A stretch of DNA of 20,000 nt from Prorocentrum cordatum (GCA_963575745.1 CAUYUJ010018558.1:113228-133227), one strand, 5' to 3'. Counted from the stretch's first letter, positions 8,146 through 16,554 are shown. The notes: generated from the letters alone by a model not told the origin. Numbers and translations are program-made.

Positions 8146-8185
8146 CCCCGCTCGCCGCCGACAAGAGGCAGGTGCTATCTCATGG
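8146..8185 (+). repeat. 40-bp exact repeat, copy 2
   Basis: It is identical to 2774-2813 over 40 bases, then diverges (GGGCG here, AGGAGG there). It contains the same TGCTATCTCATGG that served as the LINE target in the other copy. Confidence 0.9.
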
Positions 8186-8319
8186 GGGCGCCGTGCCCTA
8201 CTTCCGCCGGCCCTCCCGCCCGCCTTCCGCGGGCGGAGGCCCGCCGCCGTGCGGCTCTCCCGTGGCTCGAGGAGATCCGCACGGCGCGCGCGGTGGCGCC
8301 AGCGAGCGCCTGCCCGCCC

Positions 8320-8515
8320 ATCGGCGGCGAGCGAGGGGGGGGGAGGTGGAGAGGGCTTCTCCGAGGGAGGCGGGGTTTCTCCGAGGCGCTCCGCCCTCTC
8401 AGGAGTGCTGCGCCTTCGGGGGAGGCTTGGACAACTTCTCGGGGGGCCGCAGGACTTCCAAACCTTCTGAGAAGGCCTTCTCCTTCGCACTTCCCCCCGG
8501 GCTCGCCGCCGAGCC
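8320..8515 (-). repeat. Foldback element, copy 2 (inverted relative to copy 1)
   Basis: The reverse complement of this segment aligns with 2583-2790. Shared blocks are GGCGGCGAGC, a G-run, GAGAAGGCCTTCTCAGAAGG, GGCGC and GAAACCCC. Its own arms, about 8320-8360 and 8465-8512, are imperfect inverted repeats. It is more degenerate than copy 1. There is no coding capacity. Confidence 0.6.
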
Positions 8516-8539
8516 GAAGCCCTTCAGCATGACGCAGGC

Positions 8540-8930
8540 GGCGTGAGGAGGGCCGACACAGGCTGCATGCGATCGGCAGGGGCTGGATGGGATGATGGCA
8601 CGCTGCGCCAGCTTCTTTGGTCGCAGCGCTGGCGGGCGATCAGCGCGAACGAAGCGGCAAGCCGGGCAACGCGATCGCAGAGTGAGCACAAGCACGTTGG
8701 GCTACGGCAAGGGCATCGGATGAGAAACCATTGGATAGGGAACCCATGGTCTGGAAGCCCGTGTAACGCCAATTGAGGCTTGACCATGGACACCACCACC
8801 ACCCTCATCAGAGAACGAATCATCCAGGGCCTGAGGCCTCCCGAACGCATTCCTCAACCGACGCCCCAACCGCAACACAGATCCTCCAAGGATCATCGAC
8901 TGGCGCCCGCAGGGAGCACCCCCGCAGGCC
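8540..8930. other. Intergenic DNA, nothing recognised
   Basis: Mixed-composition sequence of moderate GC with short open frames on both strands, none showing a domain. No RNA gene or repeat was recognised in it. Confidence 0.5.
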
Positions 8931-8931
8931 C

Positions 8932-9002
8932 AGGGGGCCACTTGCGAACCCTACCCCACCCTCCCCCTCAGGGGTAGGGGTAGGGTTCGCATGTGGCCCC
9001 CT
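8932..9002. repeat. Hairpin with 26-bp arms
   Basis: Arm 8932-8957 pairs with 8977-9002 with one mismatch. The arms include GCGAACCCTACCCC and its complement, and a 19-nt loop separates them. The G-rich strand reads GGGGTAGGGGTAGGG. No U-tract or neighbouring gene supports a terminator role. Confidence 0.75.
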
Positions 9003-9185
9003 AAGGCCCCCCCCCCCCACGTCGGCCACACGCAAGAGCGACCCTGGGCAAGAGTGACCCCCGGCGCGCGGCTCAACCAGGCGGCGCGGGGTGGCCCAAC
9101 CCCCCGAGCGCGCAGGCCGATGCTGTCGCACCGCGCTCGGCGGTCAGGGGACCGCAGCCGGCCTCGGGGATCTGCCAACCCGGGT

Positions 9186-9263
9186 CTCCTCCTCCTCCTC
9201 CTCCTCCTCCTCCTCCTCCTCCTCCTCCTCCTCCTCCCCCTCCTCCCCCCCCTCCTCCTCCCC
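9186..9263. repeat. (TCC)n microsatellite
   Basis: About 75 bp of TCC/CTC repeat with short C-run interruptions at its right end, pyrimidines on the plus strand. It is simple sequence and not coding. Confidence 0.92.
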
Positions 9264-9321
9264 CGGGAACCAGAAACTGCAATGCATGAAAGCAAACAAA
9301 AAATGCAACGCAGGGCTTCGC

Positions 9322-9426
9322 AAACCCGGGTCGGCCAACGTGCGCGGCCGCCTCGCGGCCACGAGCGGCTCGCCGACCCGGGTCGGCCAGAGGGGGTCGC
9401 CGCAGGATCCTGCAGGCTGCAGGATC
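9322..9426. repeat. ACCCGGGTCGGCCA direct repeats and a 10-bp palindrome
   Basis: ACCCGGGTCGGCCA occurs at about 9323 and again at about 9376, and a shorter CCAACCCGGGTC lies at about 9176. At 9406-9415 and 9417-9426, GATCCTGCAG and its inverse are separated by one base. These are small repeats without an obvious role. Confidence 0.6.
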
Positions 9427-9715
9427 TGGGGCCCTGGTTGACCCCCGTTTGCATGGACCCCCGTCTCGTAAGCCCCGGCTGGCCCGCACCAACGGTCCCT
9501 CCGGCGAAGGGCCACTCTTACGTGTAGTCGACCACGGAGCTCCGCGCCGGCCGCAGGCATGGCCGGCGAAGCGCGCGGATGAGCGGGGCACGGCGAGCCG
9601 CGGCGGACGGCGGCGGGCGGCAGGGCGCCCGTCGAGCCGACAGGTGGTGGGCGCGGCAGGCGAGGGCGGCGGGCGGCGGGCGAAAGCGGCGGGCGAGGGC
9701 GGGGCAGTGGGCGGC

Positions 9716-9804
9716 CTCCTCCTGCTCCTCCTCCTGCTCCTCCTCCTCCTCGTACTGCTCCTCCTCCTCCTCCTCCTCCTCCTCCTCCTCCTCCTCCTCC
9801 TCCT
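9716..9804. repeat. (CTC)n tract
   Basis: CTC repeat with scattered CTG and GTA interruptions, passing directly into the CAT/CAG tract at about 9805. The open frames across it are low-complexity artefacts. Confidence 0.92.
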
Positions 9805-9946
9805 CATCATCATCATCACCACCACCACCATCATCATCATCAGCAGCAGCAGCAGGAGCAGCAGCAGCATCAGCATCATCAGTAGCATCATTAAATATCA
9901 TCAGCATCATCAGAATCAGCATCATCATCAGCAGCAGCATCTGCAA

Positions 9947-9985
<39 letters not shown>

Positions 9986-10000
9986 AATCATCAACAACAG

Positions 10001-10035
<35 letters not shown>

Positions 10036-10200
10036 ACATCAGCATCGCCATCATCAGCGTCATCATCATCAGCGTCACCATCATAACCCCCATCATCATC
10101 AGCAGCATCATCAGCAGCAGCAGCATCAGCATCATCATCAGCAGCATCATCAGCAGCATCATTATCAAAATAAGCACCTAACCATCATCAGCAGCATCAG
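9805..10200. repeat. (CAT/CAG/CAC)n tract
   Basis: About 395 bp of three-base units, mainly CAT and CAG with some CAC and AAT. Every frame translates as a homopolymer-like string (His, Ile/Ser, or Met/Leu on the other strand). It ends exactly where the duplicated 440-bp unit begins. Confidence 0.95.
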
Positions 10201-10640
10201 TTGTTTCATCCCTTCTTTGAAGGCCAAAGCAGCAGGTTCTCAGAGCCTGGTTTGACATTTTCTGGCACTTTTGGTGTGTACGAAGGAGTCCCAGAATACA
10301 GCCAGACACAAGGTATCTTTGCATTCAAGAAGGTACGCGTGGTGTTTCCGCACAGTCGGAAACAGAGGTGTCGTTCGTGACAGCGTCGGCCTGCCCCGTG
10401 TGGTTGGTTGTGGCAGGTCCTGAAGAGGATAGCCAACCACACGCCGAAACGCTGGAGACGGACTGGACCAGGGGTGCCCGAAAGAGTGGGCACACTCAGT
10501 CCTAACCCAGAAAGGGAACCAAAGGAAGTTGCGCAGTCAACTGCTTTTCGGCGACCCTGGCGCCGTTGTCCTTTGTCAGGCGAGCCTGAGGCGAGTGTAC
10601 AAAGAATACCTTAACTGTCGCACTAATATGGACATCTGGC
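10201..10640. repeat. Duplicated 440-bp unit, copy 1
   Basis: It matches 10889-11330 at a constant offset of 688 bp. The segment 10285-10492 is identical in both copies for 208 bp, while both flanks carry several substitutions and a small indel. Inside is a hairpin, 10343-10350 with 10357-10364 (TGTTTCCG stem, CACAGT loop), and an 11-bp inverted pair CGTGTGGTTGG/CCAACCACACG. Short open frames exist on both strands (for example 10206-10493 minus), but none is recognisable. It could be noncoding RNA, part of a repeat family or a fragment of a gene. Confidence 0.85.
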
Positions 10641-10888
10641 TATCAGCCGAAAGTCTCTCCAGGAGCTCGTCTTCGGTGGTGCGGCCTGTTTCCCAATAGT
10701 CAGAGAGGTAGCAATGATGGCTTTACCAAAAAGGGGGCTGCGCAGATGCGCTCTGATTATCCACGAGCGCCTAATGCAGGGGTCGGGTGGCTCACACCCC
10801 TGGGCCGTGGTTAGTGCCCGCTCAATAGAAAGGGGGCAATCACCCAGCTTAGCTGCGGTGGCCGGCGGCGTCACGAAAGAGGGGGCAA
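10641..10888. other. Single-copy spacer between the two 440-bp units
   Basis: About 250 bp that is not duplicated in the window. It contains GGTGGCTCACACCCC and TGGTTAGTGCCCG, which vaguely recall RNA polymerase III A boxes, but no B box or complete tRNA or SINE fold was found. No gene is supported. Confidence 0.5.
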
Positions 10889-11330
10889 TTGTTTCCTCCC
10901 TTCTTTGAAGGCCAAAACAGCAGGTTCTCAGAGCCTGGTTTGACATCTTCTGGCAGGTTTGGTGTGTACGACGGAGTCCCAGAATACAGCCAGACACAAG
11001 GTATCTTTGCATTCAAGAAGGTACGCGTGGTGTTTCCGCACAGTCGGAAACAGAGGTGTCGTTCGTGACAGCGTCGGCCTGCCCCGTGTGGTTGGTTGTG
11101 GCAGGTCCTGAAGAGGATAGCCAACCACACGCCGAAACGCTGGAGACGGACTGGACCAGGGGTGCCCGAAAGAGTGGGCATACTCAGTCCTAACCCAGAA
11201 AGGGAACCAAAGGAAGTTGCGCAGTCAACTGCTTCTCGGCGACCCTGGCGCGGTTGTCCGTTGTCAGGCGAGCCTGAGGCGGGTGTACAAAGAATGCCTT
11301 ATAGCTGTTGCACTCATATGGATATGCTTG
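10889..11330. repeat. Duplicated 440-bp unit, copy 2
   Basis: Same orientation as copy 1, with the central 208 bp identical. The first difference after the core is the C-to-T change at 11181 (C at 10493 in copy 1). The right end passes within about ten bases into a second CAT/CAG tract. Confidence 0.85.
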
Positions 11331-11338
11331 GCGAATGA

Positions 11339-11542
11339 CTGCATCATCATCAGCAGCAGCAGCAGCATCAGCATCATCATCAGCATCATCATCATCCCAA
11401 TCATCATCGTGAACAGCATCCTACTCCTCATCATCATCAGCGTCAGCATCATAGTCATCATCAGCATCATCAGTATCATCAGCATAACCATCATCATCAG
11501 CATCATCATTAGGATCAGCATCATTATCATCAGCAACATCAT

Positions 11543-11573
<31 letters not shown>

Positions 11574-11605
11574 AGCATCATCAGCATCATCAGCATCATC
11601 ATCAT
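11339..11605. repeat. (CAT/CAG)n tract
   Basis: About 265 bp of CAT and CAG units with sparse interruptions, same strand and composition as 9805-10200. It is the right-hand partner of that tract around the duplicated unit. Confidence 0.95.
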
Positions 11606-11780
11606 CCCCCTCTTCCCCCTCCTCTTCCCCCTCCTCCTCCTCCTCCTCCTCCTCCTCCTCCTCCTCCTCCTCCTCCTCCTCCTTCTCCTCATATTTCTCC
11701 CCCTCATCCTCCTCCTCCTGCCTCCTCCGCCTCCTTCTGCTCCTCCGCCTCCTCCTGTTCCTGCTGCTCCTCCTCCAGGC
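11606..11780. repeat. (CCT)n tract
   Basis: CCT/CTC repeat that becomes progressively less regular after about 11685 (CTTCTC, CCGCCT, CTGTTC). It follows the CAT tract, the reverse of the order seen at 9716-10200. Confidence 0.92.
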
Positions 11781-12208
11781 GAGTGCGAGCGGCGAGCGGC
11801 CCGCGGCGTCGGCATGCAGGGCGGGGGGCGCCCCTCGAGACGGAAGGCGGCGGGGGAGGCAGGGATCACGGCGGCAGCTGCGGCTCGAGCAGTGGCCTGG
11901 GCCCCACTGGCCAGACTACCCCCCTGGGCCGGGATACAGGCTGTTCCTCCGGGTTCCGAATGGTAAGTCCCCAACTGGGGTGCTGAGATGGTGGGGGTCT
12001 GGATGGGGATGGGGATGGGGACAGGGGTCGGTTAAACAACACTGAGCTTCAGCCACAGGTACACACGAGCCGCGCTCTCGGCTGCACGCCGCAGCGCAGA
12101 ATGCGACGGCTCCCAGGACGGCGGCGACGACGACGTCGGGGGCCAGGACAGGGGCAAGCTGGAGGGTGGCGATGAGAACAAGGGCACGGGGAGGGCTGCA
12201 AAGACGAG
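11781..12208. other. Unassigned DNA, possibly 3' part of the DUF4202-like gene
   Basis: GC-rich sequence with a (GGGGAT)-like run near 12001-12023. The minus-strand frame continuing from the DUF4202-like exon stays open to a stop at 12032-12034, but its translation (Ser/Pro-rich, ending WLKLSVV) does not resemble the end of that family. It is either intron and 3' UTR or a diverged tail. Confidence 0.4.
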
Positions 12209-12304
12209 CAGGAGGCGGACCATCTGTTCGTCCTGCTTGCCGTCGTCGAACCCGTCCTGCAGCTCCTTTTCCAGAAAGACCAAGCACGCCGCGTCTTCGA
12301 TGCA
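12209..12304 (-). CDS. Exon of a DUF4202-family protein (C-terminal part)
   Basis: On the minus strand this codes for a segment beginning CIEDAACLVFLEKELQ and continuing DGFDDGKQDEQMVRLL. I recognise it as the conserved C-terminal block of DUF4202 proteins (family form: LEDxACLVFLE, then acidic residues, then DExKhxxIL). The biochemical function of that family is unknown. The boundary near 12304 is a guess based on a CCGCCAG acceptor-like sequence just upstream in coding direction; the frame itself is open from 12385 to 12032. The N-terminal part of the family was not found in the window, so the remaining exons lie beyond it, sit in repeats, or are lost. The typical KTWxKM ending is also missing. 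It may be one exon of a spliced gene or a pseudogene fragment. Confidence 0.55.
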
Positions 12305-12499
12305 CTGGCGGTGCCAACGGGAGGCATGGGAAGGCGGTGGCGGTGGTGGCGAACGAAAGCTAGGACGAGAGAGGAAATCAGCCACACCCCTTGTGGTGCC
12401 TCCAGGCTGTGAAGATCACGGCGCATTGGCTTCAAGGTTGTCGTGGTGATGTCGGATACTGTCTTTGTCCCCCTTCTCTGAATAAGTTCCACGATGTCC

Positions 12500-12712
12500 T
12501 GGCTCGCAAGGCCACGAGCCCTCGTAAATCACGATGGATCCGCGCACCCAGGGCCACGACCCCTTGCACGTTGCGCTAGCTCTGCGCCCCCTAGGCCTCG
12601 ATCCCGTGCAGGTTACGCTGGATCCGCGTTCCCCCGGCCACGATCCCCTGTAAGTTGTTTGTAGCCCGCACTCCCAGGATTATGACCCTATGTAAACTGC
12701 AGGGGGGCGCGA
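12500..12712. repeat. 42-bp minisatellite, five degenerate copies
   Basis: The motif GGCCACGATCCC or a variant recurs at 12510, 12552, 12594, 12636 and 12677, a spacing of 42, 42, 42 and 41 bp. The copies also share GGATCCGCG and a GTAAGTT/GCACGTT-type segment. The regular period shows tandem duplication followed by decay. If the neighbouring exon belongs to a spliced gene, this may lie in its intron. Confidence 0.8.
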
Positions 12713-12734
12713 ACACATTGCGCCGAGAGGCACG

Positions 12735-12960
12735 CCTACGTGTAATCTTGTCTACGTCGCGTTGTTGCGGGATGAGTTTGCGTAGTGCTTGCGCGTAGTG
12801 CTGCATCGTGATTCTGCGTCGTGTGTTGCGTAGCGTTTGCGCATAATGTGTTTGCGCAGTGCGTTTGCATCGTGAATGTGCGTAGTGTTTGCACTACTTC
12901 AGCGTAGGGTTTTGACGTCATGCTTCTGCGTGGTATAGTTGAGTAGTGTGCTCGTGTAGG
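12735..12960. repeat. Degenerate TGCGTAGTGTTTGC-type short repeats
   Basis: Variants of TGCGTAGTG(T/C)TTGCG recur irregularly about every 12-20 bases (for example near 12778, 12790, 12833, 12856 and 12878). On the minus strand they give the Thr/Gln/His/Ala-rich open frame ending at 12736. This is decayed short-period repeat. Confidence 0.6.
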
Positions 12961-12974
12961 GCACTTGCGTCGCA

Positions 12975-13485
12975 GGAGCGCCCTGAGTCGGCACGCTGCG
13001 CGAAACACACGACGACAAAAACGCCACGCAAAAACAAAAACACGCGCGAACGCTACGGTCGCCTGCGTCCCTCGCGAGCGTCGCCCGAGTCCGCAGGGGG
13101 CGGGCCGCGGGGGCGCCGCGGGAGCGCCCTGCGTCGGCACGCTACTCGAAAACACTACGCAAAAGCACTGCGCAGAGAAAGGGAAAGCCACACGCGAACG
13201 CTGCGGTCGCCCGCGTCTCCCGCGAGCGGCGCACGGGTCCACGGGGAGCGGGCCGCTGGAGCGCCGCGAGAAAGCGTCGGCATCGGGACGCTACCGAGAA
13301 ACACTACGGGAACGTACAACGCAGAAGAAAAAAAAACAGAAACAAGAGAAAAACACGCGCAAACGCTACGGTCGCCTGGGTCGCTCATCTGCGCCGCCCC
13401 GGGACCACAAGAAGCGGGCCGCTGGAGCACCGCATGAGCGCCCTGCGTCGAAACTCTACCCGAAAACACTACGCAGAACAGAGAC
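12975..13485. repeat. About 150-bp tandem repeat, 3.3 copies
   Basis: Each copy starts with GAGCGCCCTGCGTCGG or a variant (about 12976, 13122, 13270 and 13436). It then has an A-rich ACACTACGCAAAA part, then AACGCTACGGTCGCC (anchors at 13051, 13199 and 13364), then GCGGGCCGCTGGAG. The spacing is 148 and 165 bp; the difference lies mostly in the A-rich part. The open frames along it (12946-13552 plus) follow the repeat and are not genes. Confidence 0.8.
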
Positions 13486-13599
13486 ATCTTCCAGGCGCTC
13501 GGAGAGTTGTTTCACGTCGTGCTTTTACGTAGTGTTGTTGTGCAGTTCCTAACCATGCTGTGGTGTTGGGTTCTCGTTTTGGAAAGACAGCGCCCCGCG

Positions 13600-14231
13600 T
13601 TCCTCCTCCAACTCCTCCTCCTCCTCCTCCTCCTCCTCCTCCTCCTCCTCCTCCTCCTCCTCCTCCTCCTCATATCCTCCTCCTCCTCCCTCATATCCTC
13701 CTCCTCCTCCTCATATCCTCCTCCTCCTCTCCTCCTCCTCCTCCTCCTCATATCCTCCTCCTCCTCCCCTCCTCCTCCTCCTCCTCCTCCTCCCTCCTCC
13801 TCCTCCTCCTCCTCCTCCTCCTCCTCCTCCTCCTCCTCCTCCCCTCCTCCCTCCTCCCTCCATCCTCCATCCTCCATCCTCCTCCTCCTCCCTCCTCCTC
13901 CTCCTCCTCCTCCTCCTCCTCCCTCCTCCTCCTCTCCTCCTCCTCCTCCTCCTCCTCCTCCTACTCTTCCTCCCTCCTCCCTCTCCCTCCTCCTCCTCCC
14001 TCCTCCCTCCTCCCTCCTCCCTCCTCTCCTCCCTCCTCCCTCCTCCCTCCTCCCTCCTCCTCCCTCCTCCTCCTCCTCCTCCCTCCTCCCTCCTCCTCCC
14101 TCCTCCTCCTCCTCCTCTCCTCCTCCTCCTCCTCCTCCCTCCTCTCTCCTCCTCCTCCTCCTCCTCCTCGTCCTCGTCCTCCTCCTCCTCCTCCTCCTCC
14201 TCCTCCTCCTCCTCCTCCTCCTCCTCCTCCC
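13600..14231. repeat. 630-bp (TCC)n tract with periodic interruptions
   Basis: The longest simple repeat in the window, pyrimidines on the plus strand. Interruptions are themselves patterned: CTCATATCC recurs four times between about 13668 and 13750, CTCCATCC three times around 13860-13880, and CTCCCTCC many times. Higher-order units have therefore been duplicated. Frames are open throughout in all registers because TCC permutations lack stops. Confidence 0.97.
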
Positions 14232-14261
14232 ATACATGCCTCCGTCCTTCACATAGCAGCA

Positions 14262-14783
14262 CCGTCATCGCCATCATCAGCATAAGCATCAACAACTAAT
14301 CGCCGACGTCAGCATCATCAGCAGCAGCATCCTCAAAGTCATCATCATCAACAGCCGCATTATCATCATCAGCATCAGCATCAACATCAGCATCATCATC
14401 ATCATCAGCAGCAGCAGCATCAGCATCAGCAGCATCAGCATCATCAGAATAAGCATCATCGGCTGCAGCATCATCACCAGTATCGCCGCCATCATCATCA
14501 GAAACAACATCATCAGAATCATCACCATCAGCATCATCAGCAGCATTGTCATCGGCATCAGCATCATCATCACCATCGTCGTCAGATGCATCATCTGCAG
14601 CATCCTCAACAGCAGCAGCGGCAGCGTTATCAGTAGTATCATGTTAAGCAGCAGCATTATCATCATCAGCATCATCATCGACATCAACATCATCATCGAC
14701 ATCATCAGCATCATCGCCAACACCATCATCTGACACCTTTCGGTCATCATTCTCATCATCATCATCATCATCATCATCAGCAT

Positions 14784-14814
<31 letters not shown>

Positions 14815-14935
14815 AGCAGCATGATCATCATCAGCAGTATGAGCATCATCATTAACATCAGCAACAGCATCATCATCAACATCAGCATCATCAGCATCAG
14901 CATCATCATCGCCGTTAGTACCGCCATCAACGTTT
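14262..14935. repeat. 670-bp (CAT/CAG)n tract
   Basis: Mainly CAT, CAG and ATC units with occasional CAA, CGT and CGC. It follows the (TCC)n tract with only about 30 bp of other sequence between (14232-14261). The open frames translate as Ile/Ser, His or Met/Leu strings. Confidence 0.95.
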
Positions 14936-15460
14936 TTTCACACTCATCACACGCTTCGTGGCCCCAAAGGGAGCTCCACAGAAGGCCCCAACGGCGTCGC
15001 CCGCATGCGTCTGACGCACCCTTGTCGTCATACACATCACACGCTTCGTGGCACCACAGGGTATTCCACCGAAAGTCCCAAGGGCGTCGGCCGCATCTAT
15101 CCGACCCACCCATGTCGGCACACCCCTTCACGAGCATCGTGCCCCCATAGGGAGCTCCAGCGAAGGTCCTAGGGGGGTCGGCCGCATGCGTCCGACACAC
15201 CCACGTTAGCACACCCATCACACGCTTCGTGGTCCCATGGGGGGCTCCACCAAAGGTCCCACGGGCGCCGCCCGCATGCGTCCGACCCGCCTATCATGGC
15301 AAACCCCATCACGAGAATCGTGGCCCCATAGGGAGCTCCACCAAAAGTCCCGGGGGGCGCCGCTCGCATGCGTCTGGCCCACCCATCTCTGCACACCCCT
15401 CACGAGGATCGCGGCCCAATAGGGTGGTCCACCGAAGGTCCCAGGGGCGCCGCCACGAAG
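14936..15460 (-). repeat. 90/91-bp minisatellite, six copies
   Basis: Equivalent positions recur at 14951, 15041, 15132, 15222, 15313 and 15404, spacing 90, 91, 90, 91 and 91 bp. Two variants exist at that site: ACGCTTCGTG in copies 1, 2 and 4; GAGNATCGNG in copies 3, 5 and 6. All share GGGAGCTCCACC, AAGGTCCCA and CGCATGCGTCCGACCCACCC. On the minus strand a 30-residue motif rich in Trp, Gly and Cys is readable but changes frame where the unit is 91 bp. The last copy overlaps the 3' end of the coding region at 15400-16203. Confidence 0.9.
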
Positions 15461-16203
15461 GTCGCCGCGTCTTCGACGACCAGTGTCCCAGCCTTGGATG
15501 CAACGTATTCCAACGTGTTGTCTGAGACATCCTTGAACTTATCATCCAGCCCCAGTGCACGCAGCACGCTTTCCTGCACATCCCGAGCAGCTTCGGCGAC
15601 GTCCTCCAACACATCCCCCACCTTCTCCCCCACGGCATCGATTGCTTCGTCAAGCTTATCCACGGCGTCGCCCACGACATCCAACATCTGTTGCACAAAC
15701 ATCTCTTGCTCGCCTTCTTGATGGTGCGTTACGCTGGCGGGGCAGCAGAACAGGCATGCCTTCTTGATCCACCCATCATCATCTAAATCCTAGAACTTCT
15801 GTTGGAACTGGTCGGGAGGCTTCTGGTCCTCCGCCATGTTCAATGTAAAGCCCGCTTCGTTCTGGAAGGAGGTGCCCAGGTCCTCTGTGGTAACAGTCTC
15901 TGGCTGGAGATCCTCATCGTGACACTTCGAAATGACATCCCTGTAGGCCGATGGCACCTTACATGTGCCAGCCGCGCCTTTACTGAACAAACCATCCTTG
16001 CGGTGGAACTTGTTGCCACTGAAGAAGAAGAAGAGCTTGCTCTCACAGTTCTGGTCCTCCTCCTCCTCCTCCTCCTCCTCCTCCTCCGCCTCCTCCTCCT
16101 CCTCCGCCTCCCCCTCGCATCGAAGTAGAACTCCTCCAACTCCTGCTTTTTGGGGCTCCTCGGGCTCCCCGGCATCCGCCTGCGACTGCCCTTCCTCGAT
16201 CAT
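15400..16203 (-). pseudogene. Probable host coding region broken by one in-frame TAG
   Basis: The ATG at 16203 opens a frame to the stop at 15402-15400, interrupted only by TAG at 15792-15790. Codon use is GC-ending and the composition is natural, unlike the surrounding repeats. In order: an acidic, Glu-rich N-terminus with two poly-Glu runs from (GAG)n (16057-16113); a stretch with FFFFSGNKFHRKDG and GTCKVPSAYRDVISKC; a second well-placed ATG at 15837 (AACATGG); the TAG; then DLDDDGWIKKACLFCC, which begins like an EF-hand loop (DxDxDGxI) but lacks its final Glu; then an amphipathic helical stretch (about 15702-15480) with repeating DAV/DVL-type Asp/Val/Ala pattern. The last residues are encoded by the 90-bp minisatellite. 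I do not recognise the protein. The TAG may be a mutation, a readthrough site, or the end of an intron (TAG followed by G fits the acceptor). Confidence 0.5.
16057..16113. repeat. (CTC)n tract inside the coding region
   Basis: CTC repeat with two CGC interruptions. On the minus strand it encodes the two poly-Glu runs of the coding region at 15400-16203. Confidence 0.9.
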
Positions 16204-16554
16204 CTCCCCTGTTGCCGGTCGCCCGCCCCCGACCCAGAGGCGGAAGGAGCGCAGCGCCCTCCTGCGCTGTGGGGCAGTGCCGGCCGGAGCCACGAGGAAT
16301 GGCCCGCGGTGCCGAGCGGGCTACCCTGCACGACCAGGGCGGGTGCGGAACAGATTGGTACGGAACCTCTCCGAGACGAGCCGGGAGAGCCGACACGAGG
16401 ACGAGCCAAGGCGACAAAGGAGCGATCAAAGGCTGACGAGGGGGCGAGGGAAGCGGACAGTGGGGCAGGGAGAGATGGCAAGAGGACAAACGCTCCTGTG
16501 CCGAACGCACAGGAGTTATGGAGGCCTCCCGAATGGGGTCCAAGTGTAGATGGG

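Noticed and set aside
8970-8990. Telomeric repeat (GGGGTAGGGGTAGGG)
   Set aside because: Too short, not the TTTAGGG type, and part of a hairpin arm.
9449-10255. Open frames across CTC and CAT/CAG tracts
   Set aside because: Homopolymer-like translation of microsatellite DNA, open on both strands.
10780-10850. tRNA gene or SINE (GGTGGCTCACACCCC, TGGTTAGTGCCCG)
   Set aside because: No B box, no cloverleaf and no second copy in the window; the resemblance to an A box is too short.
13507-14256. Long open frames in (TCC)n DNA (poly-Leu, poly-Pro, poly-Ser on plus; poly-Arg, poly-Glu, poly-Gly on minus)
   Set aside because: All six registers of the repeat are free of stops, so open frames are expected. 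No non-repetitive domain is attached.
12500-15460. CRISPR array
   Set aside because: The repeats at 12500-12712, 12975-13485 and 14936-15460 are contiguous tandem units without unique spacers, in a eukaryotic genome.
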